This document shows, one piece after another, positions 25,018-34,775 of a stretch of 64,000 nt of DNA (its first letter is position 1; each line of letters opens with the position of its first letter). Made by a program: the position numbers and the translations under genes. Location: NCBI GenBank assembly GCA_965221465.1, contig OZ244892.1, positions 4,588,001 through 4,652,000 of the forward strand, read 5' to 3'. The notes under the pieces are model-generated. The model saw only the letters and a list, made by a program, of their open reading frames with translations, was not told the origin of the DNA and did no database searches. This DNA is from Azophilus sp965221465 (GTDB lineage: Bacteria; Pseudomonadota; Gammaproteobacteria; Pseudomonadales; Azotimanducaceae).

Positions 25018-26355
25018 TCAGATGCCGTACGCGGTGCGCACCATGGTGATGGGGTGCTCTGCGGCCACCGGCTCTCCCTGGGCCTCGAGGCCATGGGCGA
25101 TCAGGCGGCCGGCCATGGGGCAATCCGAGCCGAACCGGTCGGGCGCCGCCTGCTTGACCCGATTGATCACGGGCCTCGCGATCTTCATGGCCCTGGCGTG
25201 GGTTTCCGCCTTGACGGCATAGGTGCCGTCATGGCCGGAGCAGCGCTCGATGGCGGTCACCTCCGTGCCATCGATCAGCTTCAGGAACTCCCGCGTCTTC
25301 GCCCCGATGTTCTGCACACGCTGGTGACAGGCCACGTGGTAGGCGACCTTGCCGAGCGGGTTTGCGAAATCCGTATTCGCGAGCCCGGCCCGGTGGCGCA
25401 GCATGAGGTACTCGAAGGGGTCGAAGAAAGCCGCCGCCACCCGTGCGACATCCGCATCGTCCGGGAACATCAGCGGCAGTTCCTGCTTGTACATCAGCAC
25501 GCAGGACGGAATCGGCGCGATCAGGTCGCAGCCCGACTCGATGGCATCGAGTAGCGCCGGCAGATTGGCGTCCTTCATGGCGGCAACGCGGTCGAGGTCG
25601 CCGAGTTCCAGTTTCGGCATGCCGCAACAGCGGGCATCGTTGAGGATGGTTACCGGTATGCCGTTGTGGTTGAGTACGGCGATCAGGTCTTCCACCGTCT
25701 CCGGGGTGTTGTGATCGCCGTAGCAGGTGGCGTAAACGGCGACGCGGCCGGTCGTGCGGTCCGACGATATTGCCGCGAGGTCGCCGCCGGCGCTGTTGCC
25801 CACCCGTTTCGAAAGCGGTTTTGCCGTGAACGACGGAAGTGGCGCCTCTGCAGCGAGCCCGGCGATGCGTTCGCCGAGCCGACGCAGGGGCTTGATGCCC
25901 GCTGCGGCGTTCGCGGTCTGCGCGATGCCGGGGGTGGAAAGGGCATTGAAAACGCGGTCGGTGCTGGTGATCAGCCGGTCGCGCCAGCGGCTTTGCCCCT
26001 GTTTGAATTGCCACGCCTTGGCGCGCAGCATCAGGTGTGGAAAGTCGACCGCCCATTCGTGGGGCGGCAGGTAGGGGCATTTCGTTTCGGCGCACAGGTC
26101 GCAGAGGAAGCACTGGTCGACGACCTTGGTGTAGTCCTCCTTCGCAATGCCGTCGACTTCCAGCGTCGGCGACTCGTCGACCAGGTCGAAGAGCGTCGGA
26201 AAGGCATCGCACAGGCTGACGCAGCGACGGCAGCCGTGGCAGATGTCGTATATCCGCTCGAGTTCCCCGTAGAGGTTGTCCTTGTCGTAGAACGCCTCTT
26301 CCTGCCAGCCGAGCGGCTGGCGCTCGGGTGCCTCCAGACTACCTTCGCGTACCAT
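25018..26355 (-). CDS. Fe-S oxidoreductase with two 4Fe-4S motifs and CCG domains (GlpC-like)
   Basis: A 445-aa electron-transfer protein. Two ferredoxin-type clusters are seen in the N-terminal third (CHGCRRCVSLC and CFLCDLCAETKCP). Two CCG-type cysteine segments follow, ARCCGMP near residue 245 and a degenerate ERCSGHDGT near 365, plus HVACHQRV. The layout resembles GlpC and heterodisulfide-reductase subunit B/D. No membrane helix is seen. Placed between rubrerythrin and DUF3501, it is a candidate electron donor to the rubrerythrin; that link is inference. Confidence 0.88.
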   Translation of the reverse strand: MVREGSLEAPERQPLGWQEEAFYDKDNLYGELERIYDICHGCRRCVSLCDAFPTLFDLVDESPTLEVDGIAKEDYTKVVDQCFLCDLCAETKCPYLPPHEWAVDFPHLMLRAKAWQFKQGQSRWRDRLITSTDRVFNALSTPGIAQTANAAAGIKPLRRLGERIAGLAAEAPLPSFTAKPLSKRVGNSAGGDLAAISSDRTTGRVAVYATCYGDHNTPETVEDLIAVLNHNGIPVTILNDARCCGMPKLELGDLDRVAAMKDANLPALLDAIESGCDLIAPIPSCVLMYKQELPLMFPDDADVARVAAAFFDPFEYLMLRHRAGLANTDFANPLGKVAYHVACHQRVQNIGAKTREFLKLIDGTEVTAIERCSGHDGTYAVKAETHARAMKIARPVINRVKQAAPDRFGSDCPMAGRLIAHGLEAQGEPVAAEHPITMVRTAYGI

Positions 26356-26433
26356 GGCGAGTCCTGCCGGGGCGATGACGCCGCCCGACGAACAAGCAGC
26401 GGGCGGGTGCCATCGACGGGATACGGCGGCGTC

Positions 26434-26850
<417 letters not shown>

Positions 26851-27085
26851 GGTGTCCTCGTGTGGGTTTCCGGCGGTTGTGTGAACGGAAGTATACGAAC
26901 TGCGCCGGGGAGTGGTAGTCGAAAGTTTGAATCGTGGCGATAGATGGGCTCTATCGGAGACCGACAGGGCACAATGTCCAGTATATGGGAATCGTTCTCG
27001 TTCGCGTCGTGCCGAAGTCTTCCCGTCCGGGGATTCCAGCGGTTGCAGGCCGGTGTCGAGTACTTCAGGCAGCCGTCCCGGTACA

Positions 27086-28477
27086 ATGCGCACCTCTTCA
27101 TTTCCCCGGGAATCGTTGGTGATACGGCGCGAGCTTGGCCCGTTGTCGCGGCTGGCCCTGCCCATGATGCTGACACAGTTGTCGCAGATGGGAATGGGCG
27201 TGATGGATACCATCATGGCCGGCCGCGTCAGCGCCACGGACCTCGCCGGCGTGGCGCTGGGGGGTAATCTGTTCTGGCCGTCCATCCTGTTCGTTGTGGG
27301 CGTGATCATGTCGCTCATGCCGTCCGTTTCGCAGCTCCACGGCGCCGGGCGCGAGCGGGAAGCCGGCGAGGTGGTGCGTCAGGCCTGGTGGATTGCCCTG
27401 ATTGCGGGCGGCGGCGTGATTCTGCTGTTGCAGAGCGCCGAACGCGTCTACCGGGCGATCGATGTCGACCCGGCCGCCATTCCCGTCGCGATTGCTTACC
27501 TGGATGCGCTGTCCTGGGGCGTTCTGCCCATGCTCGGATACGTGGCGCTGCGCTACCTTTGCGACGGCAATTCCTGGACGGTGCCTGCCATGCTGGTGGC
27601 GCTGTCCGGGCTCGTGCTGAAATTGCCGCTCAACCTGCTTTTCATCCACGGAGGCTTCGGCCTGCCCGCCATGGGGGGAGTCGGGTGCGGCCATGCGAGC
27701 GCCATCGTCATGTCCGCCCAGTTCGTGGCGATGGCCCTGATCGTTGCGTTTTCGCGCATGCGCGTTTGCGGCGTCTTCAGCCGCTTCAGTGCCCCCGACG
27801 GGGCGGAGATCTGGCGCTTGATCAAACTGGGGCTGCCGATCGGCCTTGCGATCTTCATCGAGGTGGGCATGTTTTCCTTCATGACGCTGCTGGTGGGGCG
27901 CCTCGGCGTCGATGCCGTGGCCGCGCACCAGATCGCCATGAGCGTGGGCGGGTTGACCTTCATGGTGGGGCTGGCACTCGGAGCCGCCGCATCGGTCAGA
28001 ATCGGCTACAGCGTCGGTGCGCAAGACTTGCCTGCTGCCCGCCGCAGCGGCGCCGTGGCCATCGGCGTCTCGTTGTCGTTTGCGCTGCTGGCCGCGCTTG
28101 CCATCTATTTCGGCCGCTTCCAGCTGGCGGGCCTGTATACGAACGAGGCGGCTGTCTTTGCCATGGCGGCCGAGTTGCTGCTGTTCGTCGCGGCGTTCCA
28201 GTTGTTCGATGATGCTCAGGCGACCTGTGCCGGTGCGCTCAGGGGCTACAAGGACACGCGAACGCCCATGTGGATCGGTGCGTTCGCCTACTGGGTGGTC
28301 GGGTTCCCCGTCGGGGCGTTGTTCGGTTTCGGGCTCTTCGGGTTTCCCGAACTCGGTCTGCACGGGTTCTGGACAGGGCTGATCGTCGGGCTTGCCGTGG
28401 CCGCCGTCGTGCTGCTATTGCGTTTCCGCTGGCTGTCGGCGCAGCCGCAACGGATCGGGGAACTGGCCCGCGTTTGA
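27086..28477 (+). CDS. MATE-family multidrug/Na+ efflux transporter (NorM-like)
   Basis: Exports cationic or organic compounds in exchange for Na+ or H+. The 463-aa protein shows about 12 hydrophobic segments in two homologous halves and the NorM-like start LSRLALPMMLTQLSQMGMGVMDTIMAG. The start at 27086 removes a charged leader that overlaps the promoter area of the divergent rubrerythrin operon. No dedicated regulator is adjacent. Confidence 0.92.
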   Translation: MRTSSFPRESLVIRRELGPLSRLALPMMLTQLSQMGMGVMDTIMAGRVSATDLAGVALGGNLFWPSILFVVGVIMSLMPSVSQLHGAGREREAGEVVRQAWWIALIAGGGVILLLQSAERVYRAIDVDPAAIPVAIAYLDALSWGVLPMLGYVALRYLCDGNSWTVPAMLVALSGLVLKLPLNLLFIHGGFGLPAMGGVGCGHASAIVMSAQFVAMALIVAFSRMRVCGVFSRFSAPDGAEIWRLIKLGLPIGLAIFIEVGMFSFMTLLVGRLGVDAVAAHQIAMSVGGLTFMVGLALGAAASVRIGYSVGAQDLPAARRSGAVAIGVSLSFALLAALAIYFGRFQLAGLYTNEAAVFAMAAELLLFVAAFQLFDDAQATCAGALRGYKDTRTPMWIGAFAYWVVGFPVGALFGFGLFGFPELGLHGFWTGLIVGLAVAAVVLLLRFRWLSAQPQRIGELARV

Positions 28478-28501
28478 TGCATCTGGTCTTGCTGCACCCG
28501 A

Positions 28502-29716
28502 TCAGCCCTCCGTGCGCAAGGTAGCCGGCGACCGGTAGTGCCAAAGTCCGGTACCCCAGGTGCCCAGAGCGAAGAGCACGACGGAAATGGCCATGCCGGG
28601 CACCAGCGCCGTCAAGGGGTCGAAGCCCGCGATGACCTGGCCGAGCAGAATGGCGCTCACCGGCGCCGAAACCATGAAGCTCAGAAGCAGCAGCGAAAGA
28701 ATCTGCGCGCGTTGCTCCACCGGCGCCAGTTCCTGGACGGTGGTGCGCACCAGGGTCGTTCCGATTCCCATGTGCAGGCCCCAGCCGACCAGGGCGAGAT
28801 GGAACAGCCAGGATGCCGGCTGCAGCCAGATCAGCACCAGAATCGCCAGACGGGTGAGTTGCATGACCAGGTAGATGCGGCCGGGGTACTTCAGCGGCAT
28901 GAAAGCCAGAAGCACGACATTGGACCCGATGGCGCCGGCGGTGAACACGATCATGGCGGTGGCGAGCGATTCGGCGTTGCCGGAATACACTTCCTTGACA
29001 ATGAACGGAATGGCAATGACATAGGCGCCGGCGTTGAACAGGCTCGACAACAGGTTCAGGCCGATGACATCGCGTATCAGCCGGATGCGCAGCACGGTCC
29101 TGATTCCCGACGCCAGCCCGGGGCGCTTGACGGCGACCGTCACGGGCAGGCTCGGCAGGCGCCAGGCGGCGGCGAGGCCGGCAAGAAACAGCAGCGATTG
29201 AACGATCAGCACCGTTGTCAGCCCCAGGGCGTCCATCTGGCCGCCCAGGTAGACACCCGCGAGCCCCACCAGTGACGTGCAGACCGTCATGATCGTGATC
29301 GCACGCTGAACATCCATGCGCGCGACCCTCGAGAGTGTCGCCTGCCGGGCGGGGTCGGAAAGGGATTGAATGCCGGCCATGACGACGCCGAACAGGACCA
29401 CCCACCAGTAGCTCAAAAGCCCGAGACCGAAGACCATGGCGACCAGTAGCGGCGGGATGCACATCAGCAGATGCATCGTCATCAGGTAGGAACGGGCGTT
29501 GCTTCGGTCGCCCAGAATGCCGCCGAGCAGCAGTATCGCCAGCGGCGGAAACTCGGCGAGCGACCGGGCAAATCCCACTTCGTCCGCGGGAACCTCCAGT
29601 GTCCCCACGAGCAGCCAGGTGAACAGGAAACCCTGCAGGCTCATGCCGGCCATCCATAGACTGGAACTGGCCAGAAACCAGGGATAGGCGGAACGGGGCG
29701 GATTCGGGGTTGTCAT
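28502..29716 (-). CDS. MFS transporter
   Basis: A 404-aa membrane protein with about 11-12 predicted helices and an MFS-type loop after the second helix (GGILGDRSNARSYL). The pattern resembles the EntS/MFS_3 drug-efflux group. The start at 29716 follows GGAG; the frame is open to 29854 but that extension is not membrane-like. It converges on the MATE gene with 24 bp between stops. It is the last gene before the composition change near 29.85 kb. Confidence 0.86.
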   Translation of the reverse strand: MTTPNPPRSAYPWFLASSSLWMAGMSLQGFLFTWLLVGTLEVPADEVGFARSLAEFPPLAILLLGGILGDRSNARSYLMTMHLLMCIPPLLVAMVFGLGLLSYWWVVLFGVVMAGIQSLSDPARQATLSRVARMDVQRAITIMTVCTSLVGLAGVYLGGQMDALGLTTVLIVQSLLFLAGLAAAWRLPSLPVTVAVKRPGLASGIRTVLRIRLIRDVIGLNLLSSLFNAGAYVIAIPFIVKEVYSGNAESLATAMIVFTAGAIGSNVVLLAFMPLKYPGRIYLVMQLTRLAILVLIWLQPASWLFHLALVGWGLHMGIGTTLVRTTVQELAPVEQRAQILSLLLLSFMVSAPVSAILLGQVIAGFDPLTALVPGMAISVVLFALGTWGTGLWHYRSPATLRTEG

Positions 29717-29826
29717 GATCTCCGAGGCGCGTTTCCGCGCACAGAAGCGATCGCAGGCCCGCATTGTACGAAGGTGCAGTCCGAAAAGGTGCGAATTGGC
29801 CGTCCGGGACCCGCATCCTGTCCGCC

Positions 29827-29869
29827 GGGTGGCAATACCCGCAAACGGGTTCAAGTCTCCCTCGCTACC
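29827..29869 (+). other. tRNA 3'-half-like remnant at a compositional boundary
   Basis: The stretch has a GGGT/ACCC hairpin like a long variable arm, then GGGTTCAAGTCTCCC resembling a T-arm with the invariant TTCAA, then CTCGCTACCG resembling an acceptor 3' end. No matching 5' half is found upstream and the T-stem pairs imperfectly. It could be what remains of a tRNA used as an island attachment site, or chance. Confidence 0.3.
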
Positions 29870-29910
29870 GAATTAGCCAACGGGATCGGCTTTTAATATT
29901 AATTACTCAG

Positions 29911-29923
29911 TTGATTATATCAA
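29911..29923. promoter_or_regulatory. Inverted repeat upstream of the ferredoxin gene
   Basis: TTGAT and ATCAA arms flank a 3-nt spacer about 57 bp upstream of the ferredoxin start. It is similar to AT-rich inverted repeats at the head of other transcription units in the right block and is a candidate TetR-type operator. Confidence 0.45.
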
Positions 29924-29979
29924 TAAGGTGCCGTAATATTCGGGGCATTATTTCGGTAACAACTTAGGGAGCAACAAGC

Positions 29980-30309
29980 GTGTCGATCAAAGTTGAATTC
30001 AATACTCCTGAGGAAGGATCCATTGTGCTGGAAGGTCAGCCCGGGCAAACCCTTCGGGACCTGGCGGTAGATCATGCTGTGCCAGGGATGATCGGTGAGT
30101 GTGGTGGCACATGTTCCTGTGGCACCTGTCACGTGCATATCGCTCCGGAATGGATCGAGGTTGTTGGCAAGGTTTAAGACGACGGTATCGAAGACGGTCT
30201 TCTTTACATGTTCGAATCCAAGACGGATTACAGCCGGTCAGGCTGCCAGATTGAACTGACCGACGAAATGAATGGCCTCAAGGTCGACGTGGCAGCAGAA
30301 GAAATTTAA
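29980..30309 (+). pseudogene. [2Fe-2S] ferredoxin (putidaredoxin/terpredoxin type) with in-frame TAA
   Basis: Would donate electrons to the cluster's cytochromes P450. The first 65 codons include the cluster motif GECGGTCSCGTCHVHI. A TAA at 30175-30177 interrupts the frame, after which the same frame continues to 30309 with LLYMFESKTDYSRSGCQIEL, which carries the fourth cluster cysteine. The full frame of about 108 residues equals the family length. Truncation removes one of four Fe-S ligands, so the product should be inactive. TAA is not a known selenocysteine or pyrrolysine codon. A nonsense mutation or sequence error is likely. Confidence 0.9.
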
Positions 30310-30319
30310 GGAAAACGCA

Positions 30320-30859
30320 ATGGTTAATGGTATCGAAGGTCAGCACGGGCGCTTTTTTCATCGCGCCACGGTTAATTGTGATGTGGCAACTGCATGGGAT
30401 GTATTTACTGACCACGAAAGTTATACCAACTTCACACAGTCAGAGGTGCGGGTGGTTAGGGAAGGAAACCCTGATCGTAATGGTCTTGGCGCGATTCGAG
30501 AACTAGGCACTAAAGAACTGGGCGATGCGATTGTCACCGAAGTAGTTAATTATTGGGTGCCTCATCGAGTATTCGGTTATCACGTCTTTCAGCCCAAACC
30601 CCATCAGCCCTCACACCATCAGGGGGTGATCAGGTTTTTTCCACGAGGTGACGATCGCACCGAGTGGGTCTACTCCATGCGCATGATTATCTCACCGACC
30701 ATGGAAGAGATGTTTCCTGGTATCTATGGCGAATTCCTCAAAGGCTTCAACGAGTTCATGTGGGACCTCGAGAGCGAATGCGAACGTCGTGGTCACGATA
30801 TCCTGTTACCCGCCATGCCACCCTCCGTTGAGGACGAAGCGATTGAGCGGGGCTTGTAG
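30320..30859 (+). CDS. SRPBCC/START-like ligand-binding protein
   Basis: A 179-aa protein with the SRPBCC N-terminal pattern (FFHRATVNCDVATAWDVFTDHESY) and a C-terminal long helix (EFLKGFNEFMWDLESECERRG), as in polyketide cyclase/dehydrase-like hydrophobic-ligand-binding proteins. The start at 30320 is preceded by AAGGAAAA. It follows the broken ferredoxin by 10 bp and is probably in the same operon. It may bind or isomerise a pathway intermediate. Confidence 0.82.
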   Translation: MVNGIEGQHGRFFHRATVNCDVATAWDVFTDHESYTNFTQSEVRVVREGNPDRNGLGAIRELGTKELGDAIVTEVVNYWVPHRVFGYHVFQPKPHQPSHHQGVIRFFPRGDDRTEWVYSMRMIISPTMEEMFPGIYGEFLKGFNEFMWDLESECERRGHDILLPAMPPSVEDEAIERGL

Positions 30860-30868
30860 CAAGTCGAC

Positions 30869-31390
30869 CTAAAAGATGGCCGGCATCACACCTTCGGTAC
30901 CGGCCATGGGTCCGACCACCTGCGGCGCGTCAACCTGCAGATCCCACTCGAAGAAGAGGGCACGTTGACTGATCTTCCAGGTGCCATTTCGCCGTTCCAT
31001 TTCGTCCACATAACGAGCGCCTATTACCACGCTGTATTCTTCACCTTTATTGGGGAATAGGGGAGGCAGGTCAGGGCAGTCAGCTTTCATGCGGTGATGG
31101 GCGAGGATGTAGGTCTGCGCCAATGCGGTTTCACCACTTAGCTTGATTCTGATATTGGTCAGGTGATGCATGGTTTCTCTAAAACCCGCGCCGGCATCAG
31201 CTTGGCCCTCGAAAAACATGGCGACGGGAATTGGCTCACCTCCTTCCAGATATTGATATGTAGCATCCGCGTGAAAACAATCCAACACGCCAGCAAAATC
31301 CCGCCGATCGACACAATCGGCATACTGGTGAATCACATCCGTAATCGCCATCTTGTCAGCGAGTTGTTGCAGCGCTTCGTTTTCCGCCAT
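30869..31390 (-). CDS. SnoaL-like (NTF2-fold) protein
   Basis: A 173-aa cone-fold protein of the SnoaL-like group, with ITDVIHQYADCVDRRDFAGVLDCFHADATYQY near the start and WKISQRALFFEWD near the end. Members include isomerases, hydratases and binding proteins for steroids or polyketides. It is related to the tandem pair at 41214-42349. The ATG at 31390 follows AGAGG; the frame opens three codons earlier at a GTG. It converges on the SRPBCC gene. Confidence 0.85.
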   Translation of the reverse strand: MAENEALQQLADKMAITDVIHQYADCVDRRDFAGVLDCFHADATYQYLEGGEPIPVAMFFEGQADAGAGFRETMHHLTNIRIKLSGETALAQTYILAHHRMKADCPDLPPLFPNKGEEYSVVIGARYVDEMERRNGTWKISQRALFFEWDLQVDAPQVVGPMAGTEGVMPAIF

Positions 31391-31460
31391 GGTCAGCACC
31401 TCTGATTAAGAATGAGTGATGTAATGTGCTTGATATAGTCCCATGGAGCGTATAAATTAG

Positions 31461-31480
31461 TCAATCAATTGATTAATTGA
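31461..31480. promoter_or_regulatory. AT-rich palindrome between divergent SnoaL and Mo-oxidoreductase genes
   Basis: The 20-bp site is close to palindromic with a perfect ATCAATTGAT core at 31465-31474. It lies between divergent starts (31390 and 31501) and 20 bp from the latter, as expected for an operator shared by both promoters. Confidence 0.5.
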
Positions 31481-31500
31481 ATGTGGGCAGGGGGTGATCA

Positions 31501-33672
31501 ATGGCGGAGACGATCGCGACGACTAAAATGAAGACCTACTGTCGCAATTGCGGTGCGGTTTGCGGCATCGAAGTTGAAGTGGATGAAGGGCAGAACAAGA
31601 TCGTTTCTGTTGCCGCTGACAAGGATAATCCCGAAACAGAGGGCTATTTCTGCATCAAAGGCAGAACCAGCGTGGATTTTCACAACGGCGAAGACCGGCT
31701 GGTAACCTGCCGCAAACGTCTCGATGACGGCACCTTTGTAGACATCGCGCAGGAAACGCTCATGGATGAGGTAGCGGTGCGGCTGAAGAAGATCATCGAT
31801 GAGCATGGACCCCGTGCGGTTGCGTTTTTTAATGGCACCCACGGTTACGGCACCTTGAGTATGCCGCTGACAAAGTCACTCATGTATTGCATCGGCACCC
31901 CCAGCGTATTTTCCACCATGACCATAGATCAATCCGCTAAATGGATTTGCCATGGTCGCCTGGGCATGGTGCCGACCTGGAAATACAGTGATCTGGAAGC
32001 TGACGTGTTGATGGTAGTGGGCAACAACCCCGTGGTCAGTCATATGGGCAAGCCATGGTCTGGCATCAAAAACAACGCGCCGGGGCGCGCTATTCGCACG
32101 GCGAAAGCCCGCGGCATGAAACTCATCGTCGTTGACCCACGGGTGACTGAAACCGCCCGCTTGGCTGATATACATCTGCAGATCAAACCGGGTGATGATC
32201 CGGTCTTGTTTGCCGGTTTGATTCGCATCGCGATTGAAAACGGCTGGCACAACGAAGACTTCTGCGAGCGTTACACCCAGCAGTTTGAAGAACTGAAAAC
32301 GGCGGTCGAGCCTTTCGACCTGGAAATGGTGTCACAACGTTTGGGCATCCCCAAAGAGACACTCCTTGAAGTGGCGCAACTCTTCGGCACCTCCGAAAAA
32401 GCATCCATTGGCAGCGGCACTGGTTCCAACATGAATCGCAACTCGAATTTGAGCGAGCACATGATGGAAGCGTATAACGCCATCTGCGGTGGCTATCGTA
32501 AGCCAGGTGATGAAGTGCCCAATCCCGGGGCCTTGACTCGAGGCGTGCCCGAGACCTTCACCATCATCCCCTCGATACGCACCTGGGAGGCGGAACCAAA
32601 AGCGGCTTCGAACGAAGCCATCGGTCAAATTTATGGCGAGTTCCCAACTGGGATCCTGGCCGATGAACTCACCGCTGAAGGTCCCAACCGGATCAGGGCG
32701 TTGCTTGCCTTGGGCGGAAATCCGGTTCAGGCCATAGGTGATCCTGAAAATACCGTCCCTGCCTTTGAATCGTTGGAATTGCTGGTCACATCCGACCCAC
32801 GCATGACAGATACCGCGAAGGTTTCGCACTACGTGGTGGCACCGACCTTGCCTTATGAGCGGCACGATCTCACTGTTATCGGCGATCTCTCATACCACCG
32901 ACCGTTTGCGCAATACACTCTGCCCGTTATGGAACCCCCCGCTGGCACGCTACCGGATTGGGAGTTCATCTGGGGCATCGCGAAGCGCCTGGGCTACCAG
33001 CTTGAGCTCAAGCCGCCCATCTTTGGCGCTGCCTTTGCGTCGTTGCCCGACGGCCATAAATTGGATATGGAAAACAAGCCGACCGCCGAGCAACTGATCG
33101 AAGAGATCTGCAAACAAACACCCATTTCCTTTGACGAGCTCAAAGCCCGCCCAAGTGGCTATGCACCTGAGCTGGAGCCGCTTGTCATCCGCGAGCCTGA
33201 AAATGATGACGGCGCCAGATTGAGCCTGATGCCAACGGATGTCGCGGCAGAACTCGAAGCGGAACTTGAGCTGCTGGAGGAAAGCGAAGCGTTCCCGCTC
33301 AAGCTGTCACCGCGACGCCTATTGGAAACCATGAACGGTTCATTTCGTGATGCTGAAAAAACGCGCAGGCGTCATCCAATCAATCCCGTCTTTATGCACC
33401 CCGACGATATAGAAACCTATGGCCTAGAACACGGCGGGTCGGTTGTGGTCGAGTCGCGCTTTGGTGCGGTGAATGGCGTGCTCAAGAAAGACCCATCCAT
33501 GAAGCCCGGTGTGGTGGCATTAACCCACATGTGGGGGACGGCTCTCAGGGATACCGGCAACGATCCCAAGGGTAGCTACACAGGTCGATTGATCTCGCTT
33601 AAGGAGAACCTTCAAACCATCAACAATATGCCACAGTTTTCGGGTGTCGAAGTATCAGTCCGGCCAGTTTAG
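31501..33672 (+). CDS. Molybdopterin (Mo-bisPGD) oxidoreductase
   Basis: A 723-aa member of the DMSO-reductase superfamily. It begins with the N-terminal Fe-S motif (Cys14, Cys17, Cys21 and Cys51) followed by Mo-pterin-binding domains (ADVLMVVGNNPVVSH, KLIVVDPRVTETA) and a C-terminal molydopterin-binding beta-barrel region (RRHPINPVFMHPDDIETYGL). There is no Tat signal, so it is cytoplasmic. No partner subunit is adjacent. In a cluster with P450s and dehydrogenases it may hydroxylate or reduce the unknown substrate; the reaction is not predictable. Confidence 0.9.
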   Translation: MAETIATTKMKTYCRNCGAVCGIEVEVDEGQNKIVSVAADKDNPETEGYFCIKGRTSVDFHNGEDRLVTCRKRLDDGTFVDIAQETLMDEVAVRLKKIIDEHGPRAVAFFNGTHGYGTLSMPLTKSLMYCIGTPSVFSTMTIDQSAKWICHGRLGMVPTWKYSDLEADVLMVVGNNPVVSHMGKPWSGIKNNAPGRAIRTAKARGMKLIVVDPRVTETARLADIHLQIKPGDDPVLFAGLIRIAIENGWHNEDFCERYTQQFEELKTAVEPFDLEMVSQRLGIPKETLLEVAQLFGTSEKASIGSGTGSNMNRNSNLSEHMMEAYNAICGGYRKPGDEVPNPGALTRGVPETFTIIPSIRTWEAEPKAASNEAIGQIYGEFPTGILADELTAEGPNRIRALLALGGNPVQAIGDPENTVPAFESLELLVTSDPRMTDTAKVSHYVVAPTLPYERHDLTVIGDLSYHRPFAQYTLPVMEPPAGTLPDWEFIWGIAKRLGYQLELKPPIFGAAFASLPDGHKLDMENKPTAEQLIEEICKQTPISFDELKARPSGYAPELEPLVIREPENDDGARLSLMPTDVAAELEAELELLEESEAFPLKLSPRRLLETMNGSFRDAEKTRRRHPINPVFMHPDDIETYGLEHGGSVVVESRFGAVNGVLKKDPSMKPGVVALTHMWGTALRDTGNDPKGSYTGRLISLKENLQTINNMPQFSGVEVSVRPV

Positions 33673-33706
33673 GTGTCGTGTAGCCCAGAATTGGAAGAAG
33701 ATAGAT

Positions 33707-34752
33707 ATGACTGAACGCAAAAACATACTTTCAGTGCCGAACTACCCGTGGTTAGTTTAGTCCCCGAAATCAATACCTTGGAAGACGACATGCCCCATGC
33801 CAAACCGGCAGACGGCGGCGAAAACTGGACCGAGAGCTTTATTTTCTGGATTTATTTACAGGATGGCAGGCATTTTTATGTGCACTTTCACCGTTATCCC
33901 CCGGTCAGCACGCTCTGGCGTTGTCTGGCTACGGTTTGTAACGATGATGGCACAGTGCTCGGTTTTCAGAGCTATGGCCAGGAACTATCGCTACAGGGTC
34001 CGGGCTTCCAACAATGCCATGCGATTTGCGATCAACCCTATGAGTGCTGGCAGTTACATGTAGATACCGTGGTTCAGCAAGCAACGCGAGAGTCATTACT
34101 AAAAGAGCCGATCGACGCCTTTGATCACAGTGTTCTCACGCACCTAAAACTGGACCTTGAAGTGACGTCGGATACACCCACCTATGAACCGATGTCCTAT
34201 TCGGGTGCAAAAGGTTCCAACGCTAACTGGACGCATTTCACCCCGTGTCGGGCTAAAGGCACGATCACGCTTGGCACTGAAACCAGGCAGGTCGACTGTC
34301 TGGCCTATCGTGATCATTCAGTGGGGCCGCGTGACTTTGCCAAAATGAACGATGATGGCTATGGCCTGGTGGGTGTTTTTCCCAGCGGCAAGAGTTTTAT
34401 GGCCATGGGCAGTTACGACAAGGATGGTTCTGCGGGCTTCAGTATTGGTGGCATCACGCAAAACGGTCAACTTTCATATGCGGACAAGATCACTACACCG
34501 ACGTTTTGTGTGCCAGAGCCCAATACGGAAATGGGGCGACTGGTGATGGAGACGGAGCAGGGAACCGCCAACATCGATATCCGTTTTCTCGATTCGGGCA
34601 TGGTCTTTGAGCTGTCACCGCCCTGCTTACACTCGTTGGGATTACGAGGCGGACTTCAAGGTGTGGGCATGCTGTCACACGAACATCGCATTGAAGTCCA
34701 ATGGGATGGCGAAATTGGCGTGGGCTCCTACCAGGGATCAGCCAGAGAGTAA
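33707..34752 (+). pseudogene. DUF7064/DUF7065-like protein, frameshifted by a 5-bp duplication
   Basis: From the ATG at 33707 (preceded by GGAAGAAG) the frame reads MTERKNILSVPNYPWLV and then stops at 33758-33760. The rest of the protein, about 330 aa, is open in another frame from 33748. The sequence TTAGT is duplicated in tandem at 33752-33761. Removing one copy joins the frames as PWLVPEINTLEDD, which looks native. The body (ESFIFWIYLQDGRHFYVHFHR, DCLAYRDHSVGPRDF) resembles the DUF7064/7065 proteins found in hydrophobic-compound catabolic clusters; the function is unknown. Translation from a later start such as 33790 could still give a shortened protein. Confidence 0.75.
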
Positions 34753-34775
34753 CTACATTCAGGAGGGAAATGAAC

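Noticed and set aside
27098..28363. 421-aa minus-strand frame opposite the MATE gene
   Set aside because: Strongly hydrophilic antisense of a membrane protein; no start signal or family.
28239..29816. 525-aa minus-strand frame overlapping the MFS gene
   Set aside because: It is an out-of-frame shadow of the MFS transporter, rich in Arg, Gly and Pro, without membrane segments.
30175..30177. Recoded stop codon (selenocysteine or pyrrolysine) in the ferredoxin
   Set aside because: The codon is TAA, which is not used for either amino acid, and the position is not a Cys-equivalent in relatives.
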